A DNA stretch of 64,000 bases from Streptococcus sp. WB01_FAA12 (GCF_012843315.1 NZ_JABAEX010000007.1:1-64000), one strand, 5' to 3'. Shown: positions 49,588 to 58,610, numbered from the stretch's first letter. The notes: a model not told the origin generated them from the sequence alone. A program made the numbers and translations.

Positions 49588-49639
49588 TAGTTCTCTATGT
49601 GATAGAACAAGATAAGAAAGTAGATCACAGGTGGGAAAG

Positions 49640-50953
49640 ATGACAAAAGAAGAACGAGCAGAAAAATGGTTTCAGAGTGTTCCTGAGGCAGAAGCTATTC
49701 CTATACAAACTAAAATGGAGATCTGTAGTCAGGCAGCGAAACGAATGGCACTTATCTGGCTTGGCCTACTTGGTGTGGAATGCTTGTTCCTATTCTGGAT
49801 TACTGGGGGCGAACTGTTCAATCAAGTAGCGGACTTTCTAAATCAGCTATCAGAAGGGAGTCCCACAAAAAATCGATATAGGGGTCTCGCACTCGTAGGT
49901 ACTCTTATTTGTCTGCCTGTCTTGATTTTTCCTAGCGTTGTTGCCCATTTCTTTAGACAAATTTGGATTCAAAAAGAGTCTGAAAAGGTAGTCAAAGTGA
50001 TGGCCTCTGTTACAAGTGATCAGCCTGTTCTAGCAGGAGACGAGAGAGCAGATTTTTCGAGCATTTCAGGAAGAATCTTTGCGGATTGGGTGCTAGATGA
50101 TGGTGAGAAGGAACAAAATGGCTTTGGATTTGAGGAAGTATGGCAGCAACTGGCAGCCGTCCAAGATGGTGGTAGGGATTTTCTCACTTTAATACCTCAG
50201 CAACCAGTTAAACTAAAGGGGAGTCAGCTTGTATTGGATTTTGTACAGGTTTGTCAGGATGAAGATTCGGACGGTTTTCATTTTGAGATCAGTGTTGCCG
50301 ATGCTGAACGGATCAATGAGAATGTAATCTACGAAAAAAATGGGCTGAGCAAGAAAGAAACTCAAGACATGCTTCGGGCATATTTGGAGAATAGAGTCAC
50401 ATCAGAGCTAGAAGACTGGGAAATTGTACTAGATATGCGGACAGATGAGCAGAAAAATATCGCAATCTATCAGGAAATAACCCAATTGCTAACAGATGAT
50501 AGTGAGGCACGATCTCGTTTGACCTCCTGTTTTGAATCACCGAAAGCCTATTTCAAGCAGTATGCAGAGAGATATGATGAGCGGGGCATAGGAGAAGAAG
50601 TCAATGAAGCTATGATAAAATGGCTTGCTATTGCTGATGAACTACTTGCTGTGGATGCAGTCATTGAGTTAGACTGGAAGACAGATAAGGACGAATTTCT
50701 GTACCAATTAACGCCTTTGGCAGCTAAACAAACTCTTGATTTGGAGGAGAATTGGTTCGACGAGGGTGATGACATCCCTACTTGGTGTAAAATTTTGGAC
50801 GAAAGATGGGCTGGACACGATCTCTGTCTTGCTTGTATGGATATTAATAGTGATAGTTATGTGCTATTTATCTGCAAGAGGGATATTCTGGAAAAATTAG
50901 TCACCTTGAGTCACACAATCAATCAGCGTTTTGACTATGCAAAAAATATGTAA
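49640..50953 (+). CDS. Membrane-anchored DUF6630-like protein
   Basis: The 437-residue protein (ATG behind CAGGTGGGAAAG; a GTG at 49631 is the alternative) has two membrane segments at about residues 36-58 and 87-106. A large soluble acidic part follows. The C-terminal block WCKILDERWAGHDLCLACMDINSDSYVLFI resembles DUF6630 proteins, whose role is unknown. The assignment is from memory of the family's look. A remnant that resembles an immunity-type domain follows. It has no partner gene that suggests a pathway. Confidence 0.6.
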   Translation: MTKEERAEKWFQSVPEAEAIPIQTKMEICSQAAKRMALIWLGLLGVECLFLFWITGGELFNQVADFLNQLSEGSPTKNRYRGLALVGTLICLPVLIFPSVVAHFFRQIWIQKESEKVVKVMASVTSDQPVLAGDERADFSSISGRIFADWVLDDGEKEQNGFGFEEVWQQLAAVQDGGRDFLTLIPQQPVKLKGSQLVLDFVQVCQDEDSDGFHFEISVADAERINENVIYEKNGLSKKETQDMLRAYLENRVTSELEDWEIVLDMRTDEQKNIAIYQEITQLLTDDSEARSRLTSCFESPKAYFKQYAERYDERGIGEEVNEAMIKWLAIADELLAVDAVIELDWKTDKDEFLYQLTPLAAKQTLDLEENWFDEGDDIPTWCKILDERWAGHDLCLACMDINSDSYVLFICKRDILEKLVTLSHTINQRFDYAKNM

Positions 50954-50960
50954 TTGCTAG

Positions 50961-51107
50961 AACGTTCACAAGGAGGATGCACGCCTCATTTCCCTAGCTG
51001 AAGCATTTAAACTAGACGCATCTATCGGACAAGTCGCGGATATACCTTGTGGCTATGCGGTGGAAAGAAAAGATATGCTTGCTGGCTGGAAATCATGCCC
51101 ATCCTAA
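50961..51107 (+). pseudogene. Remnant of an immunity-like/DUF2185-type C-terminus
   Basis: An open frame without a start reads EDARLISLAEAFKLDAS and IGQVADIPCGYAVERKD, then stops at 51107. The IADIPxGYxAER style is reminiscent of Imm33/DUF2185 domain ends. It lies just after the DUF6630-like gene and looks like the end of a deleted neighbour. Confidence 0.45.
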
Positions 51108-51239
51108 CAGTTGGAGTTCCGTCTAAGATAACTTGTATGAAAATGAAAGAAATCTAGAGATGCTTGGATACAAATTGGAAGAAAACCCATTTTTGTGGTA
51201 TAATTAAAGGTAGCAAGACAAGTTAAAGGAGGCCAGCAA

Positions 51240-51728
51240 ATGGAAGCATACAAAAAAGTAGTAGAAATGCTAAATGGGCTAGATATTCCTTTTGAAATCG
51301 TGGAGCACGAGCCAGCCTTGACAACAGAGCAAGCCGACAGTTTTATCGAAGGAATCGAAGGTGTCCGTACCAAGACCATGTTTCTAACCAACAAAAAGAA
51401 AACAGCCTATTATCTCGTGATTATGGATGATAAGAAACGTTTGGATATGGACCTCTTGAAAGACTTGGTAGGAGCCAATAGAATCCGTATGGCTTCCTCT
51501 GAGAGCTTGTTTGAAAAAATGATGTTACCAGCAGGTGTTGTTTCTCCATTTGGCTTGCTGAACAATACTGACAAGGACATTCAAGTTTATTTCGACAAAG
51601 AAATCATGTCGGAAAAACGGATGAGTTTCCACCCCAATACCAACGAGAAAAACCTTTTTTTGGACACGACAGATATACTCAAATTCCTAGAAGCGATTGG
51701 TTACGAGTTCCATATCATTGAGTTGTAA
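51240..51728 (+). CDS. YbaK/EbsC-type aminoacyl-tRNA deacylase domain protein
   Basis: The 162-residue single-domain protein resembles ProX/YbaK trans-editing enzymes, which hydrolyse mischarged tRNA. EIVEHEPALTTEQADSF, GVRTKTMFLTNKK (with the conserved Lys) and GVVSPFGLLNN are family motifs. RBS AAAGGAGG. A -10-like TATAAT (51200-51205) lies ahead of it. The specificity (Cys-, Ala- or other-tRNA) cannot be read from the sequence. Confidence 0.85.
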   Translation: MEAYKKVVEMLNGLDIPFEIVEHEPALTTEQADSFIEGIEGVRTKTMFLTNKKKTAYYLVIMDDKKRLDMDLLKDLVGANRIRMASSESLFEKMMLPAGVVSPFGLLNNTDKDIQVYFDKEIMSEKRMSFHPNTNEKNLFLDTTDILKFLEAIGYEFHIIEL

Positions 51729-51733
51729 AAACG

Positions 51734-51766
51734 AAAAAACCGATTAAGAAACTTAATCGGTTTTTT
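51734..51766. terminator. Bidirectional terminator between ybaK-like gene and rhodanese operon
   Basis: AAAAAACCGATTAAG and CTTAATCGGTTTTTT form a perfect 15-bp stem with a 3-nt loop. Confidence 0.95.
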
Positions 51767-51768
51767 GC

Positions 51769-52065
51769 TTATTCTACTTGACCAGGCCAAGCATTCATAC
51801 CACCTTCTACATTGGTAACGGTGAGACCTTGGGCGCTGAGGAATTGACAGGCAGAGGCAGAACGCACTCCTCCTTGGCAGATGACATGGTATTCATGGTC
51901 GGGTTTGAGTTCTTTGTAGCCTTGCTCTAAGGTACTTAACGGAAGATTTTTGGCACCTGGTGCATGTCCTGCTTGGAATTCATGTACTTCACGTACATCG
52001 ATAAGATCTAGTTTTTCATTTTGATATTTTTCATAAAAGTCAGCCATGCTGATATTAGTTACCAT
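51769..52065 (-). CDS. Single-domain rhodanese (sulfurtransferase)
   Basis: The 98-residue protein has the active-site loop VICQGGVRSA with C63, which carries persulfide. LIDVREVHEF and GGMNAWPG are the other rhodanese marks. It is the last gene of a three-gene minus-strand operon, starting within the end of the CoA-disulfide reductase gene (11-nt overlap). It would pass sulfane sulfur between thiols. Confidence 0.92.
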   Translation of the reverse strand: MVTNISMADFYEKYQNEKLDLIDVREVHEFQAGHAPGAKNLPLSTLEQGYKELKPDHEYHVICQGGVRSASACQFLSAQGLTVTNVEGGMNAWPGQVE

Positions 52066-53710
52066 ATTCTACTCCTTCTGGGTTAGCCATTTTGTATAGT
52101 GAATAAGCGCCGTCAAGGTTTTGGGCGGTAAATCCTGCTTGTTTGAGGATACGCTCTGCGATATAGCTGCGCAAACCACTGTGGCAGCTAACGATGTAGG
52201 CTTGGTTCTTGTCCAGTTCGTCCAAGCGTTCCCGTAGTTCGTTTAGGGGGATGTGGATGGTATCGACTTTGAATCGACCACTCTGGAATTCGCCACTTGT
52301 CCGTACATCTAGGAATTTCTTTCCCTTAGCCAGTTCGTCTTCGAGCTGGTACCATTGAATATTGTCGCTGAGACCTTCGATAAGGTTCAAGGCTGCGTAG
52401 CCCAGCATATTGACGGGATCCTTGGCAGAGCCAAATGGCGGGGCATAGGTAAACTCTAACTCTGGTAAGTCAAAGACGGTGAGGTTTCCCTTGATGGCTG
52501 TTGACAGGATGTCGATGCGCTTGTCAACACCTTTCTTCCCAACTCCTTGGGCACCATAGATTTTTCCAGTGGTTGGGTCAAAGAGGAGCTTCAAGGCCAT
52601 ATCAGTAGCGCCTGGATAATAACCAGCGTGGTCTTTCCCACTGACATGAAGCGCCTTGTAAGGAAATTGATTCATGCGAAGGATACGCTCGCTGAGACCA
52701 GTCGAAGCAGCTGTCATATCAAAGGCACGAACGATCGCAGTGCCGATACTGCCCTTGTTAGTACGGCCGAGTCCTGCGATGACGTCCGCCACTTGGCGTC
52801 CTTGGCGATTGGCAGGAGAAGCTAGAGAGATGAGGGCGTCTTGGCCAGTAATCTCTTGCTTGACAACGATAGCGTCCCCAACTGCAAAAATATCTTTTTG
52901 ACTGGTTTCATAATGTTCATCGACCAGAATCCCACCACGAAGTCCCAGTTCAATCCCCGCAGCTTTTGCCAGTCTGTTTTCAGGTTCAACACCGACAGAA
53001 AGGATGGTGAGGTCAGAAGAGATCTTTTGACCGTTTTCGAGAACGATGATTTTTCCTTGCTCTTCAAATCGAGTCGCAGACTGAGAAGTGATAACGCGAA
53101 CGCCGTTTTTGACCAATTCTGCTTGGACAAAGGCTGCCATTTCCTGATCTAATGGTGGCAAGACATGGCGTGCTTTCTCCACGATGGTGACTTGCAATCC
53201 ACGTTTCGCCAGGTTTTCAGCCATTTCAAGCCCGATAAAGCCTGCACCGATAACGACAGCTTCTTTTGGATGATTGTCCAAGGCTGCCATAATTTCATCG
53301 AGGTCAGGAACATTGCGAAGCGTGTAGGCATTCTTAGCTTCTGCCAAGCCTTCAATGGTAGGAACAAATGGTTTAGCTCCTGGAGAGAGGATCAGCTTGT
53401 CATAGCTTTCTGTGAATTCCTGTCCATCGTGTCGCACCGTCACAGTGTGCTTTTCTGGGGAAATGCTGATGACCTCGTGAAATGGTCGCACATCGAGATT
53501 AAAGCGTGCCTTGAGACTTTCAGGAGTTTGGACTAATAAACTATCACGGTTTGCAATTTCTCCTGAAACATAGTAAGGAAGGCCGCAGTTTGCAAAGGAA
53601 ACAAAGGGACCTTTCTCAAAAATAGTGATTTCAGCGTCTTCCATGAGACGTCTGAGACGGGTTGCTGCTGACATACCGCCTGCAACTCCTCCGACAATGA
53701 TAATTTTCAT
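52055..53710 (-). CDS. CoA-disulfide/persulfide reductase with C-terminal rhodanese
   Basis: The 551-residue flavoprotein has an FAD-binding IIIVGGVAGGMSAATRLRRL, the single-cysteine active site C42 in SFANCGLPYY and an NAD(P)H-binding VIGAGFIGLEMAE. Its C-terminal rhodanese domain (about 455-551) has the active loop VSCHSGLRSY. Such fusions reduce CoA persulfide or polysulfide, releasing sulfide. It is the central gene of a sulfane-sulfur operon that also has a rhodanese gene on each side. Confidence 0.93.
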   Translation of the reverse strand: MKIIIVGGVAGGMSAATRLRRLMEDAEITIFEKGPFVSFANCGLPYYVSGEIANRDSLLVQTPESLKARFNLDVRPFHEVISISPEKHTVTVRHDGQEFTESYDKLILSPGAKPFVPTIEGLAEAKNAYTLRNVPDLDEIMAALDNHPKEAVVIGAGFIGLEMAENLAKRGLQVTIVEKARHVLPPLDQEMAAFVQAELVKNGVRVITSQSATRFEEQGKIIVLENGQKISSDLTILSVGVEPENRLAKAAGIELGLRGGILVDEHYETSQKDIFAVGDAIVVKQEITGQDALISLASPANRQGRQVADVIAGLGRTNKGSIGTAIVRAFDMTAASTGLSERILRMNQFPYKALHVSGKDHAGYYPGATDMALKLLFDPTTGKIYGAQGVGKKGVDKRIDILSTAIKGNLTVFDLPELEFTYAPPFGSAKDPVNMLGYAALNLIEGLSDNIQWYQLEDELAKGKKFLDVRTSGEFQSGRFKVDTIHIPLNELRERLDELDKNQAYIVSCHSGLRSYIAERILKQAGFTAQNLDGAYSLYKMANPEGVEYGN

Positions 53711-53730
53711 TGACTTTCTCCTTTATGCTT

Positions 53731-54036
53731 CTAGATGACCTTACCTGTCCAAGCACTCATACCGCCTCGAACATTGATAACATCATAGCCTTTTTTCTTT
53801 AGCTTTTTAGCGGCTAGTTTGCTTCGTACACCTGAATGACAAATGACATAAAGTGTTTCTTTTGTTGCAGGTGTATAGGAACCAATTTCAGTTAGAGGGA
53901 TATTCTTGGCATTTTTGATATGACCTCTACGGAATTCCGTAGGCGTCCGAACATCCAGTAGCTGAATCGGTTCTCTGAGTTTAGCTTCTAACTCGCTGGT
54001 GGAAATACTGTCAATTTTTGTAAATAAGTGAAACAT
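53731..54036 (-). CDS. Rhodanese-family sulfurtransferase
   Basis: The start used is the second ATG (54036), correctly spaced after GGAGGTGCCT. An ATG 12 nt earlier overlaps that ribosome site. The 101-residue protein has C66 in VICHSGVRSK, LLDVRTPTEF and GGMSAWTG. It is the first gene of the operon, directly after the CstR-type operator. Confidence 0.9.
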   Translation of the reverse strand: MFHLFTKIDSISTSELEAKLREPIQLLDVRTPTEFRRGHIKNAKNIPLTEIGSYTPATKETLYVICHSGVRSKLAAKKLKKKGYDVINVRGGMSAWTGKVI

Positions 54037-54047
54037 AGGCACCTCCA

Positions 54048-54070
54048 AATATACCCTTATGGGGTATATT
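54048..54070. promoter_or_regulatory. CstR/CsoR-type operator of the rhodanese operon
   Basis: AATATACCC (54048-54056) and GGGTATATT (54062-54070) are exact inverted copies around TTATG. This is the AT-flanked G/C-tract palindrome used by CsoR/CstR repressors. It overlaps the start region of the minus-strand promoter. Confidence 0.8.
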
Positions 54071-54096
54071 AAACCATGAAGTCAAGCTTTTGTCAA
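54068..54096 (-). promoter_or_regulatory. Promoter of the rhodanese operon
   Basis: On the minus strand are TTGACA (54096-54091), a 17-bp spacer and TTTAAT (54073-54068). The palindromic operator overlaps the end of the -10, so a bound repressor would block initiation. Confidence 0.75.
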
Positions 54097-54212
54097 GCAA
54101 GTTGTTTTGACTTGGGAGAGGGCTTGGTTTTGAGAGTTTAGAAAGCAGGCTATTCTTGACCTTTCAAAGGCTTTTTGATATGATGGGTCCAAAGTAAGTA
54201 TGAGGTGATAAG

Positions 54213-54776
54213 ATGACCAGTGAATACCAGAAAATGATAGCAGGGGAGCCTTACCGTCCGTCGGATCTTGAATTACGGGCCTTGGCTCAGGCTTCTCGCC
54301 AAAAACAGGCTGCCTTTAACCGAGAAGAAGATCCCTTGAAGGGAGCGGATATTATCAAGACTTGGTTTGGCTCAACTGGGCAAAATCTCTATGCCAATCC
54401 ACGCCTGGTGGTCGATTATGGGGTCAATATCCATCTAGGGGAAAATTTTTATTCTAATTGGAACTTGACCATGCTGGATGTTTGTCCGATTCGCATCGGG
54501 AACAACGCCATGATTGGTCCCAACTGTCAGTTTTTAACCCCACTCCATCCACTGGATCCGCATGAACGCAATTCAGGGGTCGAATACGGCAAGCCCATCA
54601 CCATTGGAGACAATTTCTGGGCTGGAGGTGGCGTTATTGTCCTTCCTGGAGTGACACTAGGAAATAACGTCGTTGCAGGAGCGGGGGCCGTGATCACCAA
54701 GTCCTTTGGAGACAATGTTGTCCTAGGTGGGAATCCTGCGCGTGTTATCAAGGAAATCCCAGTAAAAGAAAACTAA
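54213..54776 (+). CDS. maa: Maltose/galactoside O-acetyltransferase-like hexapeptide transferase
   Basis: The 187-residue left-handed beta-helix acyltransferase has the maltose-acetyltransferase N-terminal domain (MIAGEPYRPSDLELRALAQ). Hexapeptide repeats follow, with FLTPLHPLDPHERN (catalytic His) and GGVIVLPGVTLGNN. It acetylates a sugar with acetyl-CoA. The substrate is not certain. It stands alone, with a terminator right after. Confidence 0.88.
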   Translation: MTSEYQKMIAGEPYRPSDLELRALAQASRQKQAAFNREEDPLKGADIIKTWFGSTGQNLYANPRLVVDYGVNIHLGENFYSNWNLTMLDVCPIRIGNNAMIGPNCQFLTPLHPLDPHERNSGVEYGKPITIGDNFWAGGGVIVLPGVTLGNNVVAGAGAVITKSFGDNVVLGGNPARVIKEIPVKEN

Positions 54777-54803
54777 AAAGAACAGCTGGTGCTGTTCTTT
54801 TTA
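54774..54803 (+). terminator. Terminator of the acetyltransferase gene
   Basis: A perfect 13-bp stem, TAAAAAGAACAGC / GCTGTTCTTTTTA, with loop TGGT. It overlaps the stop codon of the gene. Confidence 0.92.
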
Positions 54804-54983
54804 TGAACTTTAGTCTTATAAATTTGTCTTATAAATTTTTCTTCTTTCTAGCTTTCTTGGCCAAGGAGACATCGCACTGGGGGTGTTGGTCTTAAAAACC
54901 TATTAAAGGTAGCCTAGCGTTCAAAAATTGTTTTTAGCAGTCCTTTCTAAAAAATTACTAGGCAAAATCTAATCCAAACTAAA

Positions 54984-55000
54984 TTTAAGGAAACTTTCAG
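54984..55000 (+). promoter_or_regulatory. CiaR-like direct repeat
   Basis: TTTAAG-N5-TTTCAG differs in one base from the CiaR site TTTAAG-N5-TTTAAG. It lies 74 nt before the lipoprotein gene. A well-placed -10 is not obvious, so it is only a candidate. Confidence 0.3.
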
Positions 55001-55073
55001 AAAATTTTTAGTTTTATTTCAGAAATCTTCTGTAGACTGTCTAGCTATATCATACGAAGGAGAAGAAAAAGGT

Positions 55074-56294
55074 ATGAAATCAAAAAAATGGACCCTACTC
55101 GCAACGAGTTTAACGGCAATGGTGCTGATGGCAGCATGTGCCCAGTCAACAACTACATCCAATACCAATGCAACGACAACTTCAACAAAGACAAACCAAT
55201 CTTCCTATTTTACAGAGAAGGACTATGATACTTCTTATGATGAAAGCACAGCTTCTAAGATTGAGCTATCTGGCTCATCAGCAAACGTCTCTGGAGATGG
55301 CATGACAGTCTCTAGCTCAACAGTGACCATCACAAAATCTGGAACCTATGCAATTTCAGGTCAGTCTGACGGAGTGCAGATCAAGATCGAGGCAGATAAA
55401 TCGGCAGATGTTCATCTAGTCCTAAAAGGTGCGACCATGACCAATACCAATGCAGCGATATCTGCGATATCAGCTGGCCATGTCTACTTAACTCTAGCAG
55501 AGGGAACCACCAACAGTCTCTCTGACTCAAGCTCTAACAGCGACGAAAAAGCAGACGCAGCTCTCTTTTCTAAGGTGGATTTGACCATCAACGGGAAAGG
55601 AACTCTCAATGTAGATGGCAAGAAAAACAATGGTATCAAGGCCAACGACACCCTCCACATCACGGGTGGAACCTATAACATTACAGCAGTTGGTGATGCC
55701 TTTAATGTCAATGATGAACTAAACATCACTGGTACGACCATGACCATCGATGCCAAAGAAGATGGAGTCAAGGTGGATAATGATGAAGATACTTCAGTCG
55801 GAACCATGTACCTATTTAACAACAACATCACCGTTACAGCAGGGGATGATGGCATCCACGCTTCTGGAGACCTCGTCATCGATAGTGGGACCTACACCGT
55901 CAAGAGTTCGACAGAAGGACTTGAAGGAAAATCCATCACTATCAACGGAGGGGACATTAGCATCTACTCAACAGATGATGGAGTTAATGCAGCTAATAAA
56001 AATGCCCAACAGAGTGAAATCTTCTTCACCATGAATGGCGGGAACCTGACAGTAGAAGTTGGTCAAGGGGACACAGACCCAATCGACTCAAATGGAAATA
56101 TCACTGTCACAGGCGGAACCATTAAAATGATTGGTCAAACAGGTTTTGACTTTGATGGAACAGCGACCTACACAGGTGGTGACATCTATCTCAACGGTGA
56201 AAAACAAACGGAAATTGTCAACTCTATGCCTGAAGGCGGTGGACCAAATGGAGGTCCTCAAGGGGGCGGTCCAGCCCCTGGCGGACAAGGATAA
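55074..56294 (+). CDS. Lipoprotein with carbohydrate-binding-type beta-helix
   Basis: The 406-residue precursor has a signal ending LMAACAQS, a lipobox with Cys22, then a Thr/Ser/Asn-rich linker. The main part (about 65-375) is made of short beta-strand repeats such as GGTYNITAVGDAFNVND, DDGIHASGDLVIDSGTY and NGGDISIYSTDDGVNAAN. This resembles the Cthe_2159-type (DUF4353) calcium-bound polysaccharide-binding beta-helix. The tail is Gly/Pro-rich (GGGPNGGPQGGGPAPGG). It is surface exposed and likely binds a glycan, by inference. Confidence 0.82.
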   Translation: MKSKKWTLLATSLTAMVLMAACAQSTTTSNTNATTTSTKTNQSSYFTEKDYDTSYDESTASKIELSGSSANVSGDGMTVSSSTVTITKSGTYAISGQSDGVQIKIEADKSADVHLVLKGATMTNTNAAISAISAGHVYLTLAEGTTNSLSDSSSNSDEKADAALFSKVDLTINGKGTLNVDGKKNNGIKANDTLHITGGTYNITAVGDAFNVNDELNITGTTMTIDAKEDGVKVDNDEDTSVGTMYLFNNNITVTAGDDGIHASGDLVIDSGTYTVKSSTEGLEGKSITINGGDISIYSTDDGVNAANKNAQQSEIFFTMNGGNLTVEVGQGDTDPIDSNGNITVTGGTIKMIGQTGFDFDGTATYTGGDIYLNGEKQTEIVNSMPEGGGPNGGPQGGGPAPGGQG

Positions 56295-56366
56295 GCAAAA
56301 TTCTCCTTTCTTGAAAGAGAAGGGAGATTTTTGTGTTGTTACTAGAGGAAATGTAAAGCCAACTCC

Positions 56367-56394
56367 TTGACACTCCGTCAGCTTTTGATACAAT
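56367..56394 (+). promoter_or_regulatory. Promoter of the nucleoside phosphorylase
   Basis: TTGACA (56367-56372) and TACAAT (56389-56394), 16-bp spacer, about 26 nt before the ATG. Confidence 0.75.
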
Positions 56395-56419
56395 AGTACA
56401 AAATTAGAGGAGGTGGGCT

Positions 56420-57184
56420 ATGATTCAGAAGCATGCGATTCCCATTTTAGAGTTTGATGACAACCCCCAAGCGGTCCTTATGCCCAATCACGAGGGTTTA
56501 GACTTAAAGTTGCCAAAGAAGTGTATCTATGCATTTTTGGAGGAGGAGATTGACCACTATGCTCAAGAAGTAGGGGCGGATTGTGTTGGTGAGTTCGTTT
56601 CTGCCACCAAGACTTATCCAGTCTATGTCGTCAACTACAAGGGCGAGGAGATTTGTCTGGCCCAGGCGCCCGTGGGTTCTGCCCCAGCGGCCCAGTTTAT
56701 GGATTGGTTGATTGGTTATGGTGTGGAGCAAATCATCTCCACTGGAACCTGTGGTGTCCTAGCCGATATAGAGGAAAATGCCTTTCTCGTCCCTGTTCGC
56801 GCTTTGCGAGATGAGGGTACCAGCTACCACTATGCAGCGCCTTCTCGTTATATGGAGATGCAGATTGAGGCTGTCTCTGCCATTGAGCAAGTCTTGGAAC
56901 AAAGAGGTATTCCTTATGAGGAAGTTATGACCTGGACGACAGATGGTTTTTACCGAGAGACGGCTGAAAAGGTTGCCTATCGCAAGGAGGAAGGCTGTGC
57001 TGTTGTGGAGATGGAGTGCTCTGCTCTTGCGGCAGTGTCTCAGCTACGTGGGGTTGTCTGGGGAGAGTTGCTCTTTACCGCAGATTCCTTAGCAGATCTA
57101 GATAACTACGACAGTCGTGACTGGGGCGCAGAAGCTTTTGATAAGGCACTCGAACTCTGTCTTGCCATTGTGTACCACATGTGA
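56420..57184 (+). CDS. Nucleoside phosphorylase (DeoD/Udp superfamily)
   Basis: The 254-residue protein shows PVGSAPAAQFMDWLIGYGVEQIISTGTCGVL (in separate short motifs, residues 84-114) and EMECSALAAVSQ, the conserved Glu of the ribose site. These place it in the purine nucleoside/uridine phosphorylase superfamily. The base preference cannot be told. It would salvage nucleosides and feed the purine pool. The KtrB gene begins 33 nt after its stop. Confidence 0.85.
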   Translation: MIQKHAIPILEFDDNPQAVLMPNHEGLDLKLPKKCIYAFLEEEIDHYAQEVGADCVGEFVSATKTYPVYVVNYKGEEICLAQAPVGSAPAAQFMDWLIGYGVEQIISTGTCGVLADIEENAFLVPVRALRDEGTSYHYAAPSRYMEMQIEAVSAIEQVLEQRGIPYEEVMTWTTDGFYRETAEKVAYRKEEGCAVVEMECSALAAVSQLRGVVWGELLFTADSLADLDNYDSRDWGAEAFDKALELCLAIVYHM

Positions 57185-57217
57185 GTGTTCTGACTGTTTT
57201 TATGGTAGAATGTAGCT

Positions 57218-58597
57218 ATGTTAATCAAATCTTTTTTGGAAAAAATAAATATGACTCTGGCTCGGTTATCACCAGCCCGTCGCATCTTTTTAAGTTTTGC
57301 CCTAGTGATCTTCTTAGGTTCGCTCCTTTTAAGCCTCCCCTTTGTGCAAGCAGGGACGTCACAAGCGACCTACTTTGACCATCTCTTTACGACTGTGTCT
57401 ATGGTCTGTGTGACAGGGCTCTTTACCCAGCCAGTGGCCTCTACTTACAATATCTGGGGCCAGTTGATTTGCATGCTCTTGATCCAGATCGGTGGATTGG
57501 GGCTTATGACCTTTATTGGAATCTTTTATATCCAAGGCAAGCAAAAGCTCAGTCTTCGTGGTCGTGAGACTATTCAAGAAAGTTTCAGTTATGGAGAAAC
57601 CCAGTCTCTAAAGGACTTCATCCGCTCAATCTTTCTGACGACTTTTCTGGTGGAAGGGCTCGGAGCCTTTCTCTTGAGTTTCCGCTTCATTCCTGAATTT
57701 GGCTGGGGGCGAGGGATTCTAACCTCTATCTTTTTGGCTGTTTCAGCTTTCTGTAATGCTGGATTTGATAATTTTGGAAGTACGAGTTTGGTAGCCTTTC
57801 AAACGGACCCCTTGATCAATCTAGTGATTGCTGGTTTGATTATCACGGGTGGTCTAGGATTTATGGTCTGGTTTGACCTAGCGACCCAGATTGGGAAAAA
57901 GAAAAAACGACGCCTTCGCTTTCATACTAAGTTGGTTCTCCTTCTAACTGCGGGAATTCTGCTCTTTGGAACAGTATCGACTCTCTTAATTGAGTGGAAT
58001 AATCCTGGGACGATTGGAAATCTTAGTTTCCCAGAAAAACTGCTGGTTAGCTTTTTCCAGACCGTCAGCATGAGAACGGCAGGTTTTGCTTCCATTGACT
58101 ACACACAGACTCGACCAGTTACCTTACTGATCTACATCTTGCAGATGTTTCTGGGTGGGGCACCTGGAGGGACAGCAGGGGGGCTCAAGATTACGACCTT
58201 CTTTGTTTTGTTGGTCTTTGCCCGTAGCGAACTATTGGGCTTGCCTCATGCCAATGTGGCTCGGAGGACTATTGAACCCCGAACCGTGCAAAAGTCTTTC
58301 AGTGTCTTTATTATCTTCTTGCTAACATTCTTGCTGGGCTTGATCCTACTAGGGATAACAGCAGAGGGAAATCCGCGTTTTATTTACCTCATGTTTGAGA
58401 CCATTTCAGCTCTTGCGACAGTTGGGGTGACGGCGAATTTAACACCGGAGCTAGGCAAGATAGCCCTCAGCATCGTTATGTTGTTGATGTTTATCGGCCG
58501 TATTGGTCCCTTGACACTACTGGTCAGTGTAGCGGAATACCAGCCAGACAAGAAAGATACGATTCACTATATGAAAGCAGATATCACTATCGGATAA
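57218..58597 (+). CDS. ktrB: Potassium uptake channel subunit KtrB/TrkH
   Basis: The 459-residue membrane protein has the four pore motifs of the Trk/Ktr superfamily: TVSMVCVTGL, AVSAFCNAGFDNF, TVSMRTAGFAS and TISALATVGVT. The long GGAPGGTAGGLK loop after the third motif is the KtrB gating loop. The start at 57218 is used; ATG at 57251 is the alternative and neither has a strong ribosome site. It pairs with the cytosolic regulator encoded 13 nt later. Confidence 0.93.
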   Translation: MLIKSFLEKINMTLARLSPARRIFLSFALVIFLGSLLLSLPFVQAGTSQATYFDHLFTTVSMVCVTGLFTQPVASTYNIWGQLICMLLIQIGGLGLMTFIGIFYIQGKQKLSLRGRETIQESFSYGETQSLKDFIRSIFLTTFLVEGLGAFLLSFRFIPEFGWGRGILTSIFLAVSAFCNAGFDNFGSTSLVAFQTDPLINLVIAGLIITGGLGFMVWFDLATQIGKKKKRRLRFHTKLVLLLTAGILLFGTVSTLLIEWNNPGTIGNLSFPEKLLVSFFQTVSMRTAGFASIDYTQTRPVTLLIYILQMFLGGAPGGTAGGLKITTFFVLLVFARSELLGLPHANVARRTIEPRTVQKSFSVFIIFLLTFLLGLILLGITAEGNPRFIYLMFETISALATVGVTANLTPELGKIALSIVMLLMFIGRIGPLTLLVSVAEYQPDKKDTIHYMKADITIG

Positions 58598-58610
58598 GAA
58601 AGGAAGAACG

